Shown piece after piece: positions 1 through 6,633 of a stretch of 6,869 nucleotides of DNA. Position 1 is the first letter of the stretch. Every line of letters starts with the position of its first letter. The notes beneath the pieces are model-generated. The model saw nothing but the letters and a program-made list of their open reading frames with translations. It made no database searches and was not told the DNA's origin. This stretch comes from an uncultured Saprospiraceae bacterium. GTDB taxonomy: Bacteria > Bacteroidota > Bacteroidia > Chitinophagales > Saprospiraceae. The translations under genes and the position numbers were made by a program. The stretch covers positions 1 through 6,869 of the forward strand of contig CALLAG010000329.1 in the NCBI GenBank assembly GCA_938002705.1. Direction: 5' to 3'.

Positions 1-1912
1 ATAAGCTACGACCAAATGTATTCTCACTTGGTTCTTCCGTGACAACAAGACATTTCTTAGTTTTTCTGACAGAAGCGAAGATCGTTTCTTTATCCAGTGG
101 ATTCAATGTTCTCAGATCTATAACTTCTACTTGATCTGTGATATCTTCTGTTGCATTCATCGACCAGTGTACGCCCATACCGTAAGTGACGATAGTGGCT
201 GTCGGTTGATTATTATTATCTGATATTTCTTGTACGACATTAGCTTTGCCGAAAGGCAGTATATAATCTTCTGATGGTTCAGTTACTTTAGCTCTTAATG
301 TACCTGGAACTTTAGACCAGTAGAGTCCTTTATGTTCTAGTAAGACAACTGGGTTAGGGTCATGATATGCTGCTTTGATAAGCCCTTTAAGATCTGCGCC
401 ATTACTTGGGTATGCTATTTTGATGCCTCTTATATTCGTCAGTACAGATTCTACACTTGATGAGTGATATGGGCCGCCACTACCATAAGCTCCTATAGGA
501 ACTCTGAGGATCATACTCACTGGCCATTGTCCATTACTGAGGTAGCAAGAACGACTGACTTCTGTAAACAATTGATTCAATCCAGGCCATATGTAATCAG
601 CGAATTGTACTTCTACTATAGGCTTTAATCCGACAGCAGACATACAGACAGTAGAACCTACAATGAATGCCTCTTGTATCGCTGTGTTGAAGACTCGATT
701 ATCTCCGAACTTCTGAGCTAATGTAGCAGCTTCTCGGAACACACCTCCAAGTCTGGCCCCCACATCTTGTCCATATAGCAGACATTCTTTATGCTCAGAC
801 ATTAATTCCTCTATCGCAAATAATGCACAATCCACCATGACAACCTCATCATTATCAGTCGGAGATCTATCCCCCGTTTCTTCTATGATGCTTGTCTCTG
901 CATAGTCATGACTGTAGAGGTCAGAAGCTACGGGGTCAGCTGCGTCTTGTGCTTTCTGGAAGTCTTTGCTGACCGTTTTATTTGCTTTCTTGATAAGCTT
1001 ATCTAAGTCTTTGTCAGTGAAGCCATTGTCGCTAAGTAGTTTCTGCAGTTTCGGATAAGGGTCTGATTTTTTGGCTTCTTCCAGATCATCTCTGTACCAT
1101 TCCATTCTGACACCAGAAGTATGATGATTAAGAAGGGGGACTGTAGCATGTATAAGAAAAGGCCGTCTTTCCTTACGCATGATTTTAATTACGTTTTCTA
1201 TTGTCTTGTAACAAGATTCAAAATCTGAACCATCTATAGTAATCGCTTCTACACCCTTAAATCCTTGTATGAATTCGAAAGCATTCTGTGCTCTTGTCTC
1301 TTCTGCATTAGCTGATATATCCCATCCATTATCTTGTATGACATAGAGTATAGGGAGCTGCTTCAATGCCGCCATCTGAAATGCTTCAGAGACTTCGCCT
1401 TCTGTTACAGATGCATCTCCGAGTGAGCATACCGTTATCGGATGATCTTTATTGTCTATGCCAAGTAATTCTTTGTACTGCATACCCATCGCAGCTCCTG
1501 TCGCTGGTATGGCCTGCATTCCTGTTGCAGATGATTGGTGTGGGATTTTGGGATAGTCTTTATGATTATAACTAGGGTGAGAATAGTATGATCTTCCTCC
1601 TGAGAAGGGATCATCTTTTTTGGCCATGAGCTGTAACATTAACTGATACGGCTCTAATCCCATGCCCAGTAACATAGCATCATCACGATAATAGGGGAAT
1701 GCATAATCCTGAGGCTTAAGCTGCATGCCTACAGCCAGTTGTATCGCTTCATGGCCTCGGGATGTAGCATGTACATACTTCGAGACGATTTTGAAGTTCT
1801 CTTCGTAGGTTTCTGTCATCGTCTTGGCAGTAGTCATCAGTGTGTATGCTGATTCTAATACCTTTTTGGGCAGACTTTTAGAGGATCGCTTTGCAATTTT
1901 TGTTTTAGACAT
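1..1912 (-). CDS. Fused alpha/beta E1 component of a 2-oxoacid dehydrogenase complex (branched-chain or pyruvate type), 3' end cut by window edge
   Basis: Thiamine-diphosphate E1 subunit that decarboxylates a 2-oxo acid and passes the acyl group to the E2 lipoyl domain; cytoplasmic. The frame is open from ATG at 1912-1910 to the left edge, giving 637 codons without a stop. Residues about 40-340 are the alpha half: RGHEA (52-56), PYYRDDAMLL (73-82), then the ThDP/Mg motif starting GDASVTEGE (165-173) and ending QDN (193-195). Residues about 355-637 are the beta half: YGQDVGARLGG (380-390), QEAFIVG (413-419), RVPIGAYGSGGPYHSSSVES (470-489), LEHKGLY (525-531). Alpha and beta are separate proteins in many bacteria; the fusion is common in Bacteroidota. 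By comparison with free beta subunits, some 60-70 C-terminal residues should lie outside the window. The motif has GDA where GDG is usual, which I recall as normal in this fused group. Substrate (branched-chain versus pyruvate) cannot be settled from sequence alone. The gene is divergent from the lipoprotein gene. Confidence 0.93.
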   Translation of the reverse strand, partial: MSKTKIAKRSSKSLPKKVLESAYTLMTTAKTMTETYEENFKIVSKYVHATSRGHEAIQLAVGMQLKPQDYAFPYYRDDAMLLGMGLEPYQLMLQLMAKKDDPFSGGRSYYSHPSYNHKDYPKIPHQSSATGMQAIPATGAAMGMQYKELLGIDNKDHPITVCSLGDASVTEGEVSEAFQMAALKQLPILYVIQDNGWDISANAEETRAQNAFEFIQGFKGVEAITIDGSDFESCYKTIENVIKIMRKERRPFLIHATVPLLNHHTSGVRMEWYRDDLEEAKKSDPYPKLQKLLSDNGFTDKDLDKLIKKANKTVSKDFQKAQDAADPVASDLYSHDYAETSIIEETGDRSPTDNDEVVMVDCALFAIEELMSEHKECLLYGQDVGARLGGVFREAATLAQKFGDNRVFNTAIQEAFIVGSTVCMSAVGLKPIVEVQFADYIWPGLNQLFTEVSRSCYLSNGQWPVSMILRVPIGAYGSGGPYHSSSVESVLTNIRGIKIAYPSNGADLKGLIKAAYHDPNPVVLLEHKGLYWSKVPGTLRAKVTEPSEDYILPFGKANVVQEISDNNNQPTATIVTYGMGVHWSMNATEDITDQVEVIDLRTLNPLDKETIFASVRKTKKCLVVTEEPSENTFGRSL

Positions 1913-1971
1913 GTTTTCTGAGAGCTAATTACTTGATAATCATATAATATGATTGTAAAAATACAAACTAA

Positions 1972-1997
1972 CAAATTTTATTAATATGAGCTGTGCA
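1972..1997 (-). promoter_or_regulatory. Weak candidate promoter for the E1 gene
   Basis: Read on the minus strand, TTG at 1997-1995 is followed 15 bases later by AAAATTTG at 1979-1972, one base off the Bacteroidota -7 element TAnnTTTG. It lies about 60 bases upstream of the E1 start. The spacing is shorter than the roughly 17-23 bases expected, so this is only a candidate in AT-rich DNA. Confidence 0.18.
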
Positions 1998-2027
1998 ATG
2001 ACACTAATAAAATCAGATTATGCATTT

Positions 2028-2059
2028 TTGTTATTATTATGACTTATTAGGTACAGTTG
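2028..2059 (+). promoter_or_regulatory. Weak candidate promoter for the lipoprotein gene
   Basis: TTG at 2028-2030, the end of a T5G run, is separated by 21 bases from TACAGTTG at 2052-2059, which matches the Bacteroidota -7 consensus TAnnTTTG at all but one fixed position. If used, it leaves a leader of about 110 bases before the ATG at 2177. The rest of the 264-base divergent spacer (1913-2176) shows no RNA gene or repeat that I can recognise. The start has no Shine-Dalgarno sequence, only an A-rich stretch, as is usual in this phylum. Confidence 0.25.
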
Positions 2060-2176
2060 TATGTACTATCATCTTATAATAACTTAATTTAGAACTATAG
2101 AACTACTGCAAGCACAAAGACATATTAGTTAGTACTTTGGTTGTAGATTTACAATATAATAATTAATAAAAGATCT

Positions 2177-2959
2177 ATGAAATATACATTATACCTCCTA
2201 TTATCGATTACCTTATTGGCTTCATGTAAGGAGACTCAGAGAGAAGTAACATCACAAGTAACAACAGCGGTAGAGACAGCAATTGATTATCCAGCTGACT
2301 TGGATAAAGTATTCGATAATCACGGTTCTGTAGATAAATGGAAATCAATGAAGGCGATGACATTTGAGATAGAGAAAGAAGGTGGTAACGAAAAGACAAT
2401 GCTCGATCTGCATAGCAGACATGAGAGGATAGAAGCCAGCAAATTTACATCAGGCTATAATGGTAAAGACTACTGGGTAGTCGCAGATACATCATACAAA
2501 GGCAATGCTAAGTTCTACACTAATCTGATGTTCTATTTCTATGCTATGCCATTCGTATTATCAGATGATGGCATTAATTATGATAAAGTTGATCCTCTGA
2601 CATTTGAGGATGTCGCATATCCAGGATATAGAATCTCATATGGCGACGGCGTAGGCATCAGTCCCAAAGATGAATACTTCATCCACTACGATCCTGAGAC
2701 TTACGAGATGGCATGGTTAGGTTATACAGTAACGTATTATTCTGATGAGAAAAGTGATAAGTTAGGATGGATAAGATACAACGACTGGAAAAACTTCAAT
2801 GGCCTCAAACTACCTAACAGCTTAACATGGTATAAGACGGAAGATAACAAACCGACAGAGGTAAGAAACGCAAGAAACTTTGTCAATGTCAAAGTATCTG
2901 AAACGGCTTTTCCTGTGGGGACTTTTGATGTGCCTGAGGGTGCTGATATAGTGGAGTAA
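2177..2959 (+). CDS. Outer-membrane-type lipoprotein resembling the DUF6503 family
   Basis: A 260-residue envelope protein of unknown function. The N-terminus is a lipoprotein signal: short basic start MKY, hydrophobic stretch 4-14, then lipobox LASC with the acylated cysteine at 17. No acidic cluster follows directly. Residues 18-40 look like a flexible tether rich in T, E and V. The globular part starts near 41, with HGSVDKW (49-55), MFYFYAMPFVLSDDG (118-132), GVGISPKDEYFIHYDPET (158-175), NGLKLP (208-213) and the tail DVPEGADIVE. These match my memory of flavobacterial proteins labelled DUF6503, whose beta-rich shape resembles lipid-binding LolA-like folds; that fold is inference and no ligand can be named. 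It is full length for the family as I recall it. The next gene starts 130 bases downstream on the same strand, with its own promoter candidate, so co-transcription is uncertain. Confidence 0.85.
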   Translation: MKYTLYLLLSITLLASCKETQREVTSQVTTAVETAIDYPADLDKVFDNHGSVDKWKSMKAMTFEIEKEGGNEKTMLDLHSRHERIEASKFTSGYNGKDYWVVADTSYKGNAKFYTNLMFYFYAMPFVLSDDGINYDKVDPLTFEDVAYPGYRISYGDGVGISPKDEYFIHYDPETYEMAWLGYTVTYYSDEKSDKLGWIRYNDWKNFNGLKLPNSLTWYKTEDNKPTEVRNARNFVNVKVSETAFPVGTFDVPEGADIVE

Positions 2960-2989
2960 GGAATACTCTTACGAATAGAGAATATGTGA

Positions 2990-3017
2990 TTGTAATCGGA
3001 TAACCAAAGTGTCTTTG
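2990..3017 (+). promoter_or_regulatory. Candidate promoter for the beta-helix protein gene
   Basis: TTG at 2990-2992, a 17-base spacer, then TGTCTTTG at 3010-3017, one base off the Bacteroidota -7 consensus TAnnTTTG. The spacing is within the range reported for flavobacterial promoters, and transcription would begin some 65 bases before the ATG at 3090. The -7 element overlaps the second arm of the hairpin at 3004-3018, so one of the two readings may be accidental. Confidence 0.3.
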
Positions 3018-3018
3018 G
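3004..3018 (+). repeat. Short perfect hairpin CCAAAG-TGT-CTTTGG
   Basis: A 6-bp perfect stem with a 3-base loop lies 45 bases after the lipoprotein stop. It is followed by CGACATATAATTATAAC rather than a T-run, so it does not look like a standard Rho-independent terminator. It could still stall polymerase or protect the mRNA 3' end. Confidence 0.35.
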
Positions 3019-3038
3019 CGACATATAATTATAACTAA

Positions 3039-3053
3039 CTTACGGAGAGTAAG
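3039..3053 (+). repeat. Short hairpin CTTAC-GGAGA-GTAAG in the leader of the beta-helix gene
   Basis: A 5-bp perfect stem closes a purine loop, GGAGA, 37 bases before the ATG at 3090. If transcription starts near 3024, it would sit in the 5' leader. The stem is short enough to arise by chance, and no regulatory role can be assigned. Confidence 0.25.
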
Positions 3054-3089
3054 ATATAATTATTATTTTACTGATACAAAGAACAGTTC

Positions 3090-5906
3090 ATGAAGAAACA
3101 ACAACTTACCATTAGTATTATTTTGCTTTTACTTACCTCTACTATACAAGCTCAGAGGTTCATTGAAGTCCCGGCTGATTTCACAACGATACAGGAAGCA
3201 TTAGATGATGCCGAAGAAGGCTCGATAATAAATGTTGCACCTGGAATATATTATGAGAATCTTGTATGGCCAGAGGATGAAGATGGTATAAGTCTTATTG
3301 GTACTGATGGTAGTGAAAATACCATAATAGATGGGTCTGGTACTGATAGAGTATTGTATGTTAAATCTCGTAGGTATAATGGACAACAGCCAACTATTTC
3401 TTCGAGCACTTTAATAAATGGTTTTACCTTCAGGAATGGTTATATTTTTGATGATAATGGAGCAGGGATATATATAGTTGATTCTGCTTTGAGACTAATC
3501 GATTGTAGTATCGAAGGTAATTTTGGGGAAGGTGATCGTGTACTAGGTGGTGGAGCATATATGAGAGGATTTGAAGGAGAAATCACAAATTGTCAATTCA
3601 ATAATAATATCATTGATTCTGAATCTCGGGCATATGGAACTGGTTTATATCTTTCAATATTTGATCAGGTTGATATATCTCATAGTACTTTTTCTGGAAA
3701 CTCAGGCAAAACTAATAATTGGTGTTATGGCGGTGGTATATATGTAGAATCTTATTCTTTATCAACCGATATAAGCTCACTAAATATGACAAATTGCCTT
3801 GTCGATAATAACTCCGTAAGCACCGAAAGGTGGGCATACGGTGCAGGTATTTATATTGATGGTGATGATGAAATGGAAGCTACAATTGACTCTTCTATAA
3901 TTTCGAATAATTATACAAATGATGCAAATTGGTCATATGGAGGCGGTATGAATATAAATGTAATTGAATTAAAATTAACTAATTCTACTTTAGTTAATAA
4001 TTCATCACGTGAAGGAGCTGCGATCTACTCTGAGTATATATCATTTTCTTCGTTAGCAAATACAGCAGAAATCTCTAATTGTAATATTTTAATGAACTCA
4101 TGTAGTGGAGGTGTTATCTCAATGGATGATTCACCTGGCAGTCTCAATGTCACTAATAGTATAATACATCACAATATAGGAGCTCCTTTTATTACTTCTT
4201 CATTTAGGGACGAGGGTCCTACACTAAATGTTATTAATTCAACAGTAGCATTTAATTCAAAGAACATAAGGACTTTTCATGATTTCAAATCTACTAATTC
4301 TATATTTTGGAATAATTCAGATTCAAATGATTTTTTATCTAATACAACTGTTGATCCAACTATATCTAACTGTATTGTAGAAGGAGGGTTTCAAGGAGAT
4401 AATATCATAGATAGTGATCCACTTTTCATTTCAGAATATGATCTGATTCCAAGAGAGAACTCACCATGCCTTAGTAGTGGTGTGCCTTTATCAGATATTA
4501 CTACAGATATATTAGGTAACCCAAGGCCTTTGCCACTAGGAAGTGATCCTGATATAGGTGCTTACGAGATAGATCAATACTTTGCTCATGCAAAGACAAA
4601 GTTCTATTTCGATGAGAACGAGAGTGGACTCCTTGATGGTACTGAAAAATATCTCAATATAGGTTCTGTTTTACACAACGATAAGTCACTATATCAGAAC
4701 TTTAGAAAAGAAGGCGTATTCGTAATCACACCTCAGGGGATGAATACACTTGTCTATGATGATACAACCAATCCTGACTGGTCCCCAACGACGGAGACTG
4801 ATTTTGCATTTGATGTCGATACTGATGATTTTGTTAAGCAAATAGATATCGGACTTACACCTACGCATGCTTATTCAGACCTTCAGCCGATTATAGAAAG
4901 TGGAAGGTTCAGATGTGGTGAAGAAGTTGACTTCAGTATCTCTGTACATAATTACGGTACAGAAATAGATTCTGGTATAATATGGTTAACGCTTGATTCT
5001 CGATTAGATCAGTTCACATTTGCAGATATTCCAGACCACACTTCAGGTTCCCATACTGTAGGTTGGGATTTTAGTGATCTTTATCCTTCTGAGTCTATTA
5101 CAAAATATTTTGAAGTGACTGCACCGTTGATTGTGGATGCATCGCAAGTAGGTGAGATATACTCCTTTAGTGCATATATAGAAGACCTAAATAAAGAAGC
5201 ACCATATACCTACGATACAGAGTTAGCATGTGCATATGATCCTAATGACAAAAATGTCCAACCCTCGCGAAGTGATAATCAAGCACTTATAGAAGCGCCA
5301 ATGGTATACAAGATCAGATTTCAGAATACTGGTAATGATTATGCCAAAAATGTAGTGATCATAGATACCTTAGATAGTCAGTTAGATATGGAGAGTTTTA
5401 GAGTTGTCAGTTCGAGTCATGGTGATAACTTAGATGTAACCTATGATGAAAATATTATAAGATTTAACTTCAGTAATATCTATCTACCTGATAGTCTGAC
5501 TAATGAGCCAGACAGTCATGGGCATATTACATTCAGTATCAAAGCTAAGTTGGATGTGCCTATAGATTATATCATAGAAAATACTGCGGATATCATTTTT
5601 GATTTTAATCCACCTATCGTCACAAATACAACGCAGAGTATTATGGTAGAAGAATTTCTATCTAGTACATCTTCATTATTACCGATCCTGGATGTCAATA
5701 TATACCCTAATCCAACGCAAGATCAATTACAGATAAGTAAAGAAGTCGATACTGCAATCTTATACGATATGAACGGACGACTTATCAAAAAAGTATCAAA
5801 GACTTCCAGTATGAATATCAGAAGTATAGAGATTGGCAGCTATATCTTAGAATTGGAGAAAGATGGAGAAGTAGTAAAAAAGAAAGTTATAAAAGGGGAA
5901 TATTAG
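3090..5906 (+). CDS. Secreted right-handed beta-helix protein with DUF7619-like region and type A T9SS sorting domain
   Basis: A 938-residue exported protein, probably surface-attached or released by the type IX secretion system. Residues 1-21 are a Sec signal peptide ending IQAQ. Residues 24-84 carry the usual entry into a pectate-lyase-like helix (DFTTIQEALDDA at 30-41, INVAPGIYYENL at 47-58, IIDGSG at 79-84). Residues 85-455 are beta-helix coils with recurring GxGxY turns. The helix closes with DSDPLF (441-446), NSPCLSSG (457-464) and DPDIGAYE (486-493). FDENESGLLDGTE (507-519) resembles a calcium loop. Residues about 590-850 look like a DUF7619/DUF11-type Ig-like region, with CAYDPNDKNV (714-723), FQNTGNDYAKNV (744-755) and DFNPPIVTNT (838-847). 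Residues 866-938 are the T9SS type A tail: IYPNPTQDQL (871-880), LYDMNGRLIKK (891-901), GSYILEL (916-922). No pectate lyase catalytic set is evident, so binding or adhesion is as likely as polysaccharide cleavage. The start is fixed by the signal peptide. Confidence 0.9.
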   Translation: MKKQQLTISIILLLLTSTIQAQRFIEVPADFTTIQEALDDAEEGSIINVAPGIYYENLVWPEDEDGISLIGTDGSENTIIDGSGTDRVLYVKSRRYNGQQPTISSSTLINGFTFRNGYIFDDNGAGIYIVDSALRLIDCSIEGNFGEGDRVLGGGAYMRGFEGEITNCQFNNNIIDSESRAYGTGLYLSIFDQVDISHSTFSGNSGKTNNWCYGGGIYVESYSLSTDISSLNMTNCLVDNNSVSTERWAYGAGIYIDGDDEMEATIDSSIISNNYTNDANWSYGGGMNINVIELKLTNSTLVNNSSREGAAIYSEYISFSSLANTAEISNCNILMNSCSGGVISMDDSPGSLNVTNSIIHHNIGAPFITSSFRDEGPTLNVINSTVAFNSKNIRTFHDFKSTNSIFWNNSDSNDFLSNTTVDPTISNCIVEGGFQGDNIIDSDPLFISEYDLIPRENSPCLSSGVPLSDITTDILGNPRPLPLGSDPDIGAYEIDQYFAHAKTKFYFDENESGLLDGTEKYLNIGSVLHNDKSLYQNFRKEGVFVITPQGMNTLVYDDTTNPDWSPTTETDFAFDVDTDDFVKQIDIGLTPTHAYSDLQPIIESGRFRCGEEVDFSISVHNYGTEIDSGIIWLTLDSRLDQFTFADIPDHTSGSHTVGWDFSDLYPSESITKYFEVTAPLIVDASQVGEIYSFSAYIEDLNKEAPYTYDTELACAYDPNDKNVQPSRSDNQALIEAPMVYKIRFQNTGNDYAKNVVIIDTLDSQLDMESFRVVSSSHGDNLDVTYDENIIRFNFSNIYLPDSLTNEPDSHGHITFSIKAKLDVPIDYIIENTADIIFDFNPPIVTNTTQSIMVEEFLSSTSSLLPILDVNIYPNPTQDQLQISKEVDTAILYDMNGRLIKKVSKTSSMNIRSIEIGSYILELEKDGEVVKKKVIKGEY

Positions 5907-5944
5907 TGGTTATTAATTGTTGAGTAAGAGCGAAACTAATTTTT
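5902..5944 (+). terminator. Weak candidate terminator after the beta-helix gene
   Basis: ATTAGT at 5902-5907, overlapping the stop codon, is complementary to ACTAAT at 5935-5940, which runs directly into a T-run at 5940-5944. The stem is only 6 bp around a 27-base loop, so stability is doubtful. Confidence 0.2.
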
Positions 5945-5947
5945 ATT

Positions 5948-6600
5948 ATGAAATATCTGCGTAGCACAGTTAAGTGTTCTTAAAGGCAATATAGAATCTA
6001 ATATTGCTAAGCATATTAATTTGATTAATACTGCAATAGAACATGGAGCATCTGCTATATTTTTTCCAGAGTTATCCATTACTGGTTATGAGCCCGCGTC
6101 GGCCCAAGATTTAGCTTTTGAGAAGGATGACATCAGATTAGATGTGTTTCATGAATTAAGCGATACCAATAATATCGTAATGGGAGTGGGGCTACCTACT
6201 TAGGGTGCATTAAAGCCCCACATCACTATGCTTATATTTCAGCCGCAAAGACCAAGAGTGGTATACTATAAAGAGTATTTGCATCCAAGTGAAGAACAAT
6301 ACTTTATGCCAGGTGAAGGACAAGTATTTATAGAATGTGAAGATTGTAGAATAGCGCCATCGATCTACTATGAATCTTCTGTAGAACAGCATCAAAAGTA
6401 TGCCATGTACCATGGATCAAATATACCTTGCTTCCGTTCTTAATTCTAAGGCGGGGATAGATAAGGAAATAAATAATCTATCAAAGGTAGCCAGCAGTCA
6501 TAATGTGATAGTCATGATGTCAAATTATATAGGAGAATCGGGTGGCTACGAAGCTGCAGGAAAGTCTTCTATATGGAATGATAGCGGAGGTGTGTCCTGT
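5948..6600 (+). pseudogene. Degraded carbon-nitrogen hydrolase (nitrilase superfamily)
   Basis: Remains of a cytoplasmic amidase/nitrilase-type enzyme; no intact frame exists. The natural start is probably ATG at 5948 (MK), but homology continues one frame over from about 5955 (ICVAQLSVLKGNIESNI), which needs a one-base insertion near 5954. That second frame runs from 5955 to about 6425 and holds FFPELS, with the catalytic Glu codon at 6069-6071. It is interrupted by an in-frame TAG at 6201-6203 (between GVGLPT and GALKPHITMLIFQPQ), then holds YYKEYLHP with the Lys codon at 6270-6272. The catalytic Cys position of the usual ICYE motif reads IYYE, with TAC at 6366-6368. After GSN (about 6422) the frame shifts again, consistent with loss of two bases from an AT repeat, and continues as IYLASVLNSKAGIDKEI to GKSSIWNDSGG near 6592. 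The expected last 30-40 residues are missing; the sequence runs into the convergent HMG-CoA lyase gene. The family call is strong, the exact substrate unknown. Confidence 0.88.
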
Positions 6601-6602
6601 AT

Positions 6603-6633
6603 TTTTTCATTATATATTTTTCCTAATGAAAAA
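6603..6633. repeat. Perfect 10-bp inverted repeat at the convergent gene ends
   Basis: TTTTTCATTA at 6603-6612 is the exact reverse complement of TAATGAAAAA at 6624-6633, with an 11-base spacer that includes a T5 run. The right arm contains two bases of the HMG-CoA lyase stop codon (6625-6623). Between two convergent genes it could be a weak bidirectional terminator, but the stem is AT-rich and no clear T-run follows it on either strand. Confidence 0.45.

Noticed and set aside
1366..1575. 69-codon open frame on the plus strand
   Set aside because: It lies wholly inside the well-supported minus-strand E1 gene over its thiamine-diphosphate region and has no recognisable protein features.
2737..3024. 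95-codon open frame on the minus strand
   Set aside because: It overlaps the 3' part of the lipoprotein gene in antisense; its composition is what the complement of that gene would give.
3460..4035. Regularly spaced repeats considered as CRISPR or tandem DNA repeats
   Set aside because: The periodicity is in the protein (GxGxY turns) with diverged DNA and variable spacing, inside an intact coding frame.
5907..5947. Promoter for the hydrolase pseudogene
   Set aside because: No TAnnTTTG-like element with a matching TTG was seen in this short gap.
6210..6413. 67-codon open frame on the minus strand
   Set aside because: Antisense shadow of the hydrolase pseudogene, whose plus-strand frame has clear nitrilase motifs.
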